NCBI GenBank assembly: GCA_032716605.1
Contig: CM064560.1
Coordinates: 15,127,297 to 15,191,296 of the forward strand
Source of the DNA: Paralithodes platypus
Taxonomy: Eukaryota > Arthropoda > Malacostraca > Decapoda > Lithodidae
Direction: 5' to 3'
DNA: 64,000 bases
A model generated the notes under the pieces. It searched no databases. It was given only the letters and a program-made list of their open reading frames with translations, and was not told where the DNA came from. This document shows positions 54,661-64,000 of the stretch, piece by piece (within the stretch, counting starts at the first letter, position 1; every line of letters starts with the position of its first letter). The translations under genes and the position numbers were made by a program.

Positions 54661-54794
54661 GAAAACAAAATATAAATAAAACAGACATATTCAACGCAAA
54701 TAAAATGAATAATACATTATTACACAATTTAGGATGCCAAGCAAAAATAGTATACAATAAATTAAATAGAATAAAATATGTTTAAAAAATATAA
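54661..54794. other. Probable 3' region of LINE D
   Basis: AT-rich, with repeated ATAAATAAAA-like words; it may be the LINE D 3' UTR and tail (minus strand). Confidence 0.35.
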
Positions 54795-57550
54795 TTAATG
54801 CTGATAGAAAGGGTTTACTCTAGACATAAAAACGGAGATATGAGCTGAATTTACTAGCTCATTTGGCAACTGATTCCACAAGTCAACCATGGCCGGCACA
54901 AAACACTGTGAACATTGTGTAGTAGAAAAATTCACACGGCCCATAGCAAACTCATTAAGATTGTTTGTGAATCTAGTTGCACGAGCCCGGACATAGGGCC
55001 CAGGCAGAACCCTATGAAAGGGATGCTGAGAGTTGTTAAAAACTTTATATAATATACTAAGGGCACCAACTTTACGCCGATGATACAGATCAAAAGACAA
55101 ATGAGGTAGGATGTTACTAATAAAATTCAGGGACCTGTCAAGCAACTTGAGATGGCAGTCAGCTGCTGACCACCAGACAGGTGAGCATTACTCGAAGTGT
55201 GGCAAAATAAAAACATAAACATACTTGATAATGGTGACGTCACAAGCAAACATTTTATAACACTTGCGATGCAGACCAATGTTCTGGGAAATGGAAGAAG
55301 AGAAAGAATGAATATGCTTTTCAAAAGTAAGTTTGAGATCCAGAGTAATTCCCAACAAACGCAGAGTATCCACATTCTCAATTTGCTCGCCAGAAACTTG
55401 TAGATAAGGATAGGGAGGATCCAGGGTAAGAGATCTGCTGATGATAATGGAGTGTGTTTTACTAGCATTAAGTTTCATATCCCAAAGTTGACAACATGGT
55501 GTAATTTTGGGTAAATACCTTTTCAGAGCAGTAGCAACCTCGTGCCAATAAATTGGCAATGAAATTGACGCATACAAAGTAGTATCATCGGCATAAGAGA
55601 TTAGTTTACTTTCAAGCTCGGAACTCAGGTCAGCAGTAAAAATAATAAAGAGCTAAGGTCCAAGGACACTTCCTTGTGGAACGCCAGAAACCACAGCAAC
55701 AAAAGGGGAAGGACACCCATCAATTACCACAAACTGAGATCTATTTGTCAAAAAATCTTCAAAGATCCTAAAGATATTGCCACCATTACCGATGAGTCGT
55801 AACTTATACAGAAGTGCTTTATGGCTAACTAAGTCAAAAGCAGAACTTGTCAATAGCCTCGACATGAGACTCATGCCCCTGTTCCAATGAAGACTGCAGG
55901 TCATGGGTGAGTGTCAGAATCACATTGCATGTACCCAGTCCCTTACGAAAACCAAATTGTGAGTTTGGAATCAAATTATGATTATTACAATAAGAGGAAA
56001 TGCGTCTGGTCAAAAGCTTGGATAGTATAGGCATAATGGAGATCTGGCGATAGTCATTAGAAGATGATGAGGCAGTATCTCCCTTTGGAATAGGAATGAT
56101 ACTAGCCTTACGCCAGCAAAAAGGAAAACTACCTAATTACGAAAGCAACCTAAACACCACAGCCGATTAAGGTGCCAAGACCACTGCAACCATTTAAAAG
56201 AAGAGGGGGGAAAAACCCATCCGGGTCTGTGCCACCATACTGTAGGTATCAAGGTCCAGTAAATACCTTTCCAGTTCAGCTGATTTGAATGCCATTGAAT
56301 TGAGGTCGGGTCTAGTTAAATATGTCAATGACAAAGACAATTCCTGAGTACTCTGCTTATTAATATAAATATTAGAACATTTTGGCCTTTGATAATAGAT
56401 CACAAGAGATGGAACCATCAAACTCACAAAGAGGAGGCATGGAGGAATCTATTCCAAATAATGAGGACTTCAGGGTGGACCACCATTTAGGAGCCTGCCA
56501 GAACATCCTGAAGATGGGAGTTATATTCCCTCTCAGCCGCAGCATAAATTATCTGTGCTACTGCCCCTAGATCAACATAATTTTCCCAATGCAAGGGGGT
56601 TTGACTTACGCCTCCATAGACGATATTCAGCCTGTTTTTCATCAAATGCACGCTTGCAGTCATCATTAAACCATGCTTTATCCCAGATACGAGACTTTAT
56701 TGATTTCGAACTCTTTTGTGAAGGATACCAAGAAAGGAATTGTTGAGAGCTGAAACAGGATCATCGGATCTTAGTATGAGATTCCACTCAATATTACAAA
56801 CATCATTACAAACGTTGTCCCAGTTAACCCGGGATTTAAGGTAGATTTATGTGAGAGAGTAACATTAGGAACAGAAAAAAAAACAAGTAATTTTACACAT
56901 GATGGCATTGTGGTCAGAAGTGCCAACAGGTACACAAATGGAAGTTTCCACAACACCAGGGATATTCTGTTAGTACTAGATCAACACAATTTCCAGATAT
57001 ATGAGTAGGTCCTTAGATTAGCTGTTCACAACCAGATAAGTTTGCAAAATCCAAGGCAGCAAGACAATTTCTATTAGTTGAAGAGACAGAGTTCAACCAC
57101 TCTTGATGATGCGCTTTGACATCACCAATAAAAATAAATGACGATTTGACATCTACAGACTGTATTGAAGCCATGACCGTTAGAAGGCAGTCATATATGT
57201 CATTGTTAACATCAGGATTTCTGTACAGGCTAAACATGTAATACTTATGAAACTTGCTGGAAACTTTAACTAACTGCAAATAACAAAACAACAAATATGC
57301 TTAGTTAAGCGCTGAGCATTATACCCAGATCTAATATACAAGCACATTCCACAAGCACAAAGAATATAATCACGCCGAATAAGACCTGGTTTACTGAAGT
57401 TAGGTAAAAAAGTTCAAAATTACCTCTATACCCAGATACAAGGGTTTCAGAACAAAAGACAATATCATAATCATCAGATGCCAATGTAAGATCCTCGATG
57501 TTCTTATAGAGAACACAAATATTGGAATAAAATAGATGACAACTTGTCAA
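54795..57550 (-). pseudogene. LINE D ORF2: endonuclease and RT, multiply broken
   Basis: Motifs in order: FCSETLVSGY (57,460), YRNPDVNNDIY, FIGDVKAHHQEWLN where GDFN would be expected, so an Asn of the endonuclease site is lost; RT FGFRKGLGTCN, AFDLVSHKALLYKL and SGVPQGSVLGP (55,653), then TAG. Beyond the stop, LISYADDTTLYASI carries the catalytic Asp pair (about 55,600). LNASKTHSIIISRS and LRLLGITLDLKLTFEKHI follow. The C-terminus ends CFVPAMVDLWNQLPNELV. At least five stops or shifts are present. Confidence 0.78.
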
Positions 57551-57740
57551 ACGTTATCGTTGTCTGCGAAGACCGAGGTTAACTTCAATATCACTGGACA
57601 AAAGGAAAACAAACAAAATAATTGAAAGCAAACCACTATACACAAAAACATAATGATAGATATATTCAGGTCGACCCTGACGGAACCATCAAATCTTGAT
57701 AAGGGAAAAAAAAGCCCCAGACACCATATACTGTACATGG
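54795..57740 (-). mobile_element. I/Jockey-like LINE D, minus strand, extensive but decayed
   Basis: Minus-strand order: endonuclease (57,550-57,010), linker, RT (about 56,035-55,200) and C-terminal region (55,145-54,795). It is one of the longest LINE remnants here. The 5' limit is uncertain, between 57.55 and 57.74 kb. The endonuclease resembles a group found in crustacean genomes (HHQEWLN, FANLSGCEQL). Confidence 0.78.
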
Positions 57741-58011
57741 GGGATCAGTAGTGGTGGATTTTAATGTTTTTTAAGAAAAAGAGAGAAACCGAAAAAGAAA
57801 GCCAAATCTCCTGAAAATCCACCAGATCAAAAGTCTTCCTCATTGGCCTGCTAACCACCGTGAGGAAAAAACAGGAGATTGAAGGAAAAGGAAGGAAAGT
57901 TGATGTACAGCACCAAACAGCAGGGATGGATGAAAACGGACAATGGAAGACCTTGGTGCAGGCTATGGCAGCATCCTAAACATCCATCATGGTAAAATAT
58001 CATAGATTTGG

Positions 58012-58222
58012 TACAGTTTGCCGCACATATTCCATTTCTCAACCATCCCAGCAACTAGTAACTTGGCAGCGCCGCACCCACCTCCCCAACCCCCTTTCCT
58101 CATTCCACCTCCTACCAATAGTGCAAGGGAAGGAGGTGGAGCGAAGGAGTTGGGGAAGTGGGGGCAGCACGGCCAAATCACGACCCCATCGTAACAAAAT
58201 ATGTGTGGCAAACTGTACATGG
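58012..58222. mobile_element. Foldback element
   Basis: GTACAGTTTGCCGCACATAT at the left and its complement (GTACAGTTTGCCACACATAT) at the right enclose arms of about 95 bp with matching blocks CCACCTCC, CCCCAACTCC-like and GGCAGC/GCTGCC. The central loop is CTACCAATAGTGC. It is probably a non-autonomous DNA element. Open frames in it are artefacts of GC-rich hairpin sequence. Confidence 0.65.
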
Positions 58223-58680
58223 CCACTGACTAAAATATAGTTCATCCGCCCATTGACAGGTTTGTTTTTAGTTCTGCAGGGTGTCTACTGTCTAGTCACC
58301 AACCCTCCAAGTGAGAACCTGGAGGGGGAGCCGGTTTAGTCACTAACAACCCGACCATGAAACAGGTAGTATCAGATTACATGTTCCTGATAGCAGGATG
58401 ACCTGACCTGACCCATAAATGGGGTCTAACAGTATCCCAGATGATATGTGCATGATCTTGCATGGATAATTACAAATATTGATGTACATATAGATTCAAG
58501 TGGTAGGGTACTTTTTCCAGATAAACAACATCACAAGGTTCTGAACATAGCACAAGAGCTCATGTTTCAGACTACAAATCTGCCTAGATCCCTTTATAAA
58601 TTGAGAGATGATAGAAAGGGATTGTTGGACGTTGGTGGACTAGCTACATATATTAGATTTCCATCCAAACTTTGTTATTG
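58223..58680. other. Noncoding interval
   Basis: Nothing recognised apart from an 80-codon open frame (58,448-58,690) without known motifs. Confidence 0.35.
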
Positions 58681-58699
58681 GAAGTATTGATGGCGAATT

Positions 58700-61511
58700 C
58701 GTGGCCTTTCCTCTAACTTCCAGTTTGTGGAACACCACCTCTACTCTGCCAACCCTGATCTTCTCTTTCTCACCGAAACACAGATGTCTGGGACTACTGA
58801 CAGCAAACCCTTCTCTGTATCCTCCTACTATCTGTATTCTCAGTTTCAAACCAAAGGTGGATGTTGCGTATACGTACGCAACAATCTTGCTTTCTCTCGT
58901 GTTCCCAACTTTGCTTATTCTGAATTCTCAACTATCTGGCTAAATGGATAAAAAATACCTTCCTCCAAGAGCACTCTATTGACAACGTTTCGCAGATAGC
59001 TTAATCAGGTCACTCAGCTGCTCAACTATCTGGCTAAAGTTTTCTTGTCACTCTCAAACTAAATATTTCTGCACTGTCTATCTCTCCCCTAATTCTACTG
59101 GCTATCCAAAATTCTTCTACTATCTAACTTCTAAAGTGGAATACATTTTATCCATCTCTCCTTTCGCAGGAATCTCTATCCTAGGAGATTTCAACCACCG
59201 CCAACCGCTCTTCTCTCTTTCCACTGACCAACCTGGTGAAGAAGCCTACATCTTTTCTATCCTAAATGACCTAGAGCAGATAGTCCAGCAACCCACCCGT
59301 ATCCTGGATCGCTTCGGAGATCAGCCCAACATTCTTAACTTATTTCTAACCTCTAACCCTTCTGCTTATACTGTAAATCTTTTCTCTCTTTTGGGCTCCT
59401 CCGACCATAAACTTACCTCTGTCACCTGTCCAATCTCTCCAGTACAGCCAACCAATTCTACTAGCCGGCGGCGCTTGTGGCACTTTGGTGCTGCCAACTG
59501 AGAGGCTCTTCAGCAGTACATCTTTGATTTCCCATGGAATGACTTCTGCTTCCATGGCCAGGGACCCTCGGAGAGTGCTGAACGCATTACCGAGGTAATC
59601 CTCTCGGGTATGGAAGCGTACATTCCATTTTCTTTCTCTCATTCTAATGCAAAAAAATCCTGGTTTATTCACGCTTGTTCTACTGCTGTCCGCAACAAGG
59701 ATGAAGCATTCAAACTGTACCTAAGCCTTAAAACTTAAGAATCTCATTCTTCCTATGTTTCTGCTGGAATCAAGCCAATTATGTTCATCGACTTGACAAA
59801 CACTTTTTCATCAATAATAATGCACTGAACTATCCAACTCCAGCTCTTCTCCAACTTTCTGGTATCTAGCCAAAAACCTTCCAAACAATTTGTCTTCCTC
59901 ATCTCTCCCTCCTCTTTTCTACTCTGATGACACAACTATCACTTCTTCCTCTGACAAAGCTGAACTCTTCGCTAAAACTTTGGAGGATGCTGGTGCTATT
60001 CCTCCCTCTCCACCCACCTCTCTCCTACTTATGCCTAATATCCTAATCTCTTCTTAAGATGTAATTTCTACTCTCTCTGGGCTTAATACTAAGAAGGCGT
60101 ACAGTCCGGACGGTGTTCCTTCTGTTGTACTCAAAAACTGTGCCTCCATGCTGACTCCCTGCCTAAGCAAACTCTTTCGTCTCTCTCTGTCTCTCCTTTA
60201 ACGTCTTCCCTTCTTGCTGGAAATTTGATCTCATTCAACCTGTCCCAAAGAAGGGTAACCGCTATCAACTCTCCACCTATCGTCCAATTGCTCTCATCTC
60301 TTGTATCTCTAAAATGTTTTAAACTATTCTTGCTAACAAATTTCTTAAGTATCTCTCTTCTCATAATCTACTCTCAGATCTACTGGTGATCTTCTTTCAT
60401 ATCTTACTAACTCTTGGTCATCCTCCTTTCGGGACTTCGTTGAGACCTTTACTATTGCACTAGACATATTGAAAGCCTTCGATAGAGTCTGGCACAAATC
60501 TTTAATTTCTAAACTACCCTCCTTCGGTTTCTATCCCTCCATCTGTGCTTTTATTCTAATTTCCCTTCCGGCCATTCCATAGCTGAAGTTGTGGAAGGTC
60601 ATTGCTCACTTCCTCATCATATCAACTCCGGTGTTCCTCAGGGCTCTCTGTCCTATCTCCTATTCTCATTCTAATTTTCATAAATTATCTTCTGAACTGT
60701 ACCTCTAGTTCCATCCATTCATACACAGACGACTCTACCTTACACTACTCAATTAGATTTCCAGAATGCCCCAGCCAACAATCCCTCAAGAACAAACTAA
60801 TGAAGCCATACAACACTTATCTTTTGATCTAACTACTATTTCCAACTAGGACAGAGAAAACCTTATTGCCTTTAATGCTTCCAAAACCCAATTTCTTCAT
60901 CTTACTACCCATCCAGAACTTCAAGAGGACTATCCCTTTTATTCAACAATACAAAAATCAATCCTTCATCTTTTCTCAATATTCTTGGTGTCTTTTTTTC
61001 TTCTGCTCTCACTTGGAAGGACCATATTACCAGTCATGCTAAGGCAGCCTCCCAGAAGCTGGGTGTGCTCAACCACCTCAAGGGGTTCTTTACCCCTGCA
61101 CAGCTTATTGCTCTGTACAGGGACACAGTGCATCCTTGTATTGAGTTTTGTTCACATGTGTGGGGAGGATCCTCTTACATAGCACTCCTTGACAAAGTAG
61201 AAAGGAAGACCTTTCGTATCATTAATTACCGTCCACTCACCAACTCTCTGCAATCTCTCTCTCTTCACCACAATGTTGCATCTCTCTCGCTATTCTATCG
61301 CTTCTACAATAATCAGAGTACCTCAGAGCTCTCCCATTATATACCACCTCATCTATGTAGGGTACATGGTAACTGTCTTGCAACACAATCCCACCCCTCC
61401 TCTGTGCAACTCTCCAACCCAAGATTGAAACATTACTGTCTTTCTTCTATTCAACAGCTTAGCTCTGGATCTCTCTCCCAGAATCAGTCTTTCCCTCTTC
61501 CTATGACTTAA
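58700..61511 (+). pseudogene. LINE E ORF2: endonuclease and RT, decayed
   Basis: Endonuclease motifs: LLFLTETQMSGTT (58,765), GGCCVYVRNNLAF, then after the insertion [14 protein letters not shown] sequence, [13 protein letters not shown] (59,170-59,215; the His that normally follows GDFN x H is replaced), and [12 protein letters not shown] (59,390). [10 protein letters not shown] precedes a TGA. RT remnants are NSGVPQG-like near 60,630 and SYTDDSTLHYS near 60,720, where Thr replaces Ala of YADD. The last part is in one frame (61,065-61,511): HPCIEFCSHVWGGSS, LLDKVERKTFRIINYR, HNVASLSLFYRFY. Confidence 0.78.
58945..59020. mobile_element. 76-bp insertion with 18-bp target duplication and hammerhead-like core
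   Basis: CTCAACTATCTGGCTAAA occurs at 58,927-58,944 and again at 59,021-59,038, bracketing the insertion inside the LINE endonuclease. The insert shares GACAACGTTTCGCAGATAGC and TTTTTTATCC-type ends with 53,210-53,360. On its minus strand the core reads CTGATTAAGC...GCGAAACG, with one change (G to T) in the catalytic CTGATGA box, so a ribozyme would be inactive here. Confidence 0.72.
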
Positions 61512-61670
61512 ATTGCTTCAAACTCAGTGTGTCCGCCTCGAACGTCCCTTGATTTTGGCCCTGTCACTCTTTCAACTATGGGGGGAGGCACTCGCTGAAG
61601 ACAGTTCTGCCTTTTGTCTCCCTCACTCACATACAGTAGAACACAATATAATAAAATAAAATAAAATAGC

Positions 61671-62660
61671 CTTATCCAGGGAATTTTGATAGGCCATACG
61701 GAAGGCTCTCTTGATGGGCTGTGATAGGCCACACAGAATCAATATTTTCGAAGGCGTTCAAAAACTTTGATACAAGTGGGATACGTATGGAAATTGGGTG
61801 AAAACTAGCACTAAATGTCATCTCTCGATACCTAACATGGTATTACAAGCACACCTTACACACATTCACAAACCACACTATTACTAGTTCTACATTATTG
61901 TGGAGGTAGTGGCAGTGCTCAGCGACTGTCCATCAACCCCAAATATATCCTATGTAAATATACGAGATATGAAGACGCACACACCCGGATCGAGCAAAAG
62001 CACTTTACAAGGAGTGGAGGAAGAAGGGAGGATGTGAATATTTGTATTCCCTTTTCCCTCTTGCTCACAGCCTCACAGTTGTATAATTATCTGACTGTAT
62101 TTTTTACAAAAACATTCTCTAGACCTACTTTTCGGGTCCTAATTCTTCGTATATGCCTTGAGTTTGAAAGCTATGCACATATGGCACAATAATAGTGCTT
62201 TATATGGGAGATATAAGGATTATTATTAAAATCCTCTCCTTCCTCCCACCTCTTCCTCCTCTCATCTCTTATCCCACAACAGCCTTAATGGTTGCCTATA
62301 TGCATCAGCTACTTCAACATCTTACCACAACCACAACACAACTACATCACTTTTTGTTTAATTACGTAATTACGTTGCGATGCGGGTATGCGCTTCCAAC
62401 AAGTTGATGTACTTTTCAATGTGTTCTTGGCAGGTTTTACGTACCATGGATGCGTCTGTTCAAACCTATTACCTACTTCTCGAATTAAAACCAGCATTTT
62501 CTACAAAATCACTGAAAATCCGCAATGAAACATGTGAAAATGAACTTAATCTGTAACATCATAATACAATAGCTGAAAGAAAAAACTACAAACAAACCCT
62601 GCCTACAAATATTACTATGTTCCTTCCAACAACGAACTCTACTCCTAAAATCGATTAGTG
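61671..62660. other. Noncoding interval
   Basis: A short direct repeat GATAGGCCATACGGAA / GATAGGCCACACAGAA lies near 61,690 and 61,725. Otherwise nothing is recognised. Confidence 0.35.
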
Positions 62661-62669
62661 AAATTTGAC

Positions 62670-62765
62670 AAACACATGTGGCAGTCCGTGGATTCGAACC
62701 CAGGACGCTCACACCGAAAATCAACACCTTATGCATCGCACCACGAAGACAGTTAAAGGATGGTG
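62670..62765 (-). repeat. tRNA-derived SINE-like sequence
   Basis: On the minus strand CGTGGTGCGATGCATAAGG is followed about 30 bp later by GGGTTCGAATCC, a perfect match to the pol III B box (GGTTCGANTCC). The spacing fits a tRNA head, but the acceptor ends do not pair well, so I call it SINE-like and not a tRNA gene. Confidence 0.55.
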
Positions 62766-63089
62766 GACACTGCCTACGATTTATTATGCAACTTCGAATC
62801 CTGCATATCAATCTAAGCATGTATAGTCAACATAATGTGTGTAGCTGGACATCATTCTTAGTTGTACTTGTTGATCTGCATATTGCCTAACATGATTTGT
62901 AATAATCTGTATCTATTGTTTGTTTAGTTAGCTTACCAGGAATAAGATGCTAATTAGGTAAGATGGGTTTTTTTCCTAGTAACTATGTAATACTAATTTT
63001 CTGCTAGCTATTCTAAGCATATAGTATGCGAAAGTAATACATTTTTATAAGGCATATTTAATATATTCAATATATTACACCATTCCCTT

Positions 63090-64000
63090 ATAGTGAAGCA
63101 GATAAGTGACACAATCGTTCAAATGGTGATGCAAGCATGAAATTTGGTACAGGTATTCTTCAAAGCTCACTTTCAAAGCACATACCGCTGGCCACGCAAA
63201 AATTCAATATGGCGACCATTTTTCAAGATGGCCGACACATCTGACTGAGCCCTACTGTTATGGGTCAGTTAATTGAAAGAAAAAAAGACATGAATACTGT
63301 CCAATCCATTTTTTCTTGGCTCTAACGTGGTAAGTGAAGGTAATTTTGTCCAAAGCAGTTGCATATTAGACTTTAACTAAGATGGCGTCCAAGATGGCCG
63401 CCATTAACCCGAGGAGGCCGGATTTTTTTGGCGATTTTCGGTAGTGTTTATGGCTTAATAGCTAATCAAAGAATAAAGATAGAGAAATGAGTCATAAACC
63501 ACGTGAGAGAGGTCACTTTCAGCTTTTGTCTCGTAAAAAAATTCAGCTCCATAGGCCCAGTAGTTACTGAGATATTGCTTGTTTTTGTGAGGTAACTTTT
63601 CCGTGATTTTCCGTGTTTACGCACCTTTGCCATAGTGAAATTTCCTTAAAACCCATTGTGTGGACATCACGGTAGTTTCGGTGATATTGGAACTCGGTGA
63701 AAATTACCGCAAAAGTACCGTGACGTCATACAAGTAAATAGCAGCCCTCAGCAGGCTATTTAAAGGCTATTTAAAGCCGTGCTATTTGAGTAGTGTATCG
63801 GCCTTCTGGGGTTAAAGACAAATTTTGTGATATCTTGGCTATTAGTAGAGCTAGACAAATTATTTTTTCATCTAATTCTACATTTTTGAGGTCAGAGAAT
63901 TAGAAAGACTTGTCACATTATTAACTCATCACGGTCATAAGTAACTAGACAAAGTGAAGGAAGATTATATCGTAGGAAACGGCCTAATTCACACCATTTA
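63090..64000. repeat. Dispersed-repeat-like sequence with AAGATGGC motifs
   Basis: AATATGGCGACCATTTT, CAAGATGGCCGACA, AAGATGGCGTCC and AAGATGGCCGCCATT occur within 63,210-63,410. Words of this kind are common in animal DNA transposons, and AAGATGGC also matches YY1 sites. A short tandem GGCTATTTAAA.GC lies near 63,757. I cannot assign a family, and there is no coding. Confidence 0.4.

Larger units (their letters stand above)
58690..61670 (+). mobile_element. Jockey/I-like LINE E, plus strand, with TAAAA-type tail
   Basis: It carries the endonuclease (58,700-59,500), a decayed middle, RT (to about 60,900) and a C-terminal region ending at 61,511, then a 3' UTR and an AATAA-repeat tail near 61,651-61,668. 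It belongs to the same broad group as LINE B. The middle (59.5-60.6 kb) is heavily decayed. A 76-bp insertion splits the endonuclease. Confidence 0.8.

Noticed and set aside
57851..58245. Several 60-80 codon frames on both strands
   Set aside because: Caused by the GC-rich foldback and its flanks.
62670..62765. Functional tRNA gene
   Set aside because: The B box is good, but the acceptor stem and overall fold do not close; SINE-like is the safer call.

Overview
This window is eukaryotic, repeat-dominated DNA, most likely from an invertebrate. A decapod crustacean is my best guess, inferred only from the mix of DIRS-like, CR1-like, Jockey/I-like and unusual Ty3 elements. I see no bacterial-style genes. 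Almost every coding stretch is a broken transposable element. The one candidate host-gene piece is a short secreted-protein exon near 50.7-51.0 kb (minus strand), and it is tentative.

Layout. 1-4.3 kb: a DIRS-like tyrosine-recombinase retrotransposon on the minus strand (gag, RT, RNase H), running off the left edge. 4.4-6.4 kb: a 5'-truncated CR1-like LINE. 7.2-12.3 kb: a long inverted repeat (about 840-bp arms) around an AT-rich spacer. 12.3-17.0 kb: a second DIRS copy (plus), split by two smaller DNA elements and ending at a hAT-like terminus. 18.0-22.35 kb: a Ty3/gypsy pol with few lesions, then about 3 kb of noncoding LTR-like DNA. 25.4-28.2 kb: an almost complete LINE with YLDD reverse transcriptase, a Cys/His finger, a restriction-like endonuclease signature and a poly(A) tail. 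28.2-34.9 kb: MITEs, a CR1 3' end, a minus-strand LINE, a tRNA-like SINE. 35.0-46.2 kb: a mosaic of three satellites (60-, 65- and 49-bp monomers) mixed with short pieces of sequence found elsewhere in the window. 46.3-47.4 kb: a third CR1 fragment, microsatellites, and a 100-bp assembly gap preceded by a perfect palindrome. 47.46-50.5 kb: a Ty3/gypsy element with integrase BEFORE reverse transcriptase (Gmr1-like order) and its LTR. 50.7-64 kb: the candidate exon, a pseudogene with nested insertions, three more LINE fragments, short insertions carrying a hammerhead-like core, a foldback, a SINE and other dispersed repeats.

The strongest unexplained signal is the 39.7-46 kb mosaic. A reverse-complement copy of 29,041-29,510 has been cut into consecutive pieces of about 20-80 bp whose breakpoints abut, and successive pieces alternate between two places: one set near 39.78-40.32 kb, the other near 42.14-42.42 kb. 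At 42.54-43.25 kb the same skeleton seen at 39.74-40.33 kb has satellite C at the positions where the first copy has pieces of the 29-kb sequence. This odd-even interleaving resembles a riffle shuffle and is not ordinary tandem duplication. It could come from serial template switching, from an unknown exchange process, or from assembly error, and raw reads would decide. A separate tract at about 35.5-37.15 kb has an indel pattern resembling uncorrected long reads, so assembly quality here is a real concern.

The elements do not form a working pathway. They form a nested record of insertion and decay, with several stops explained by CGA to TGA change.
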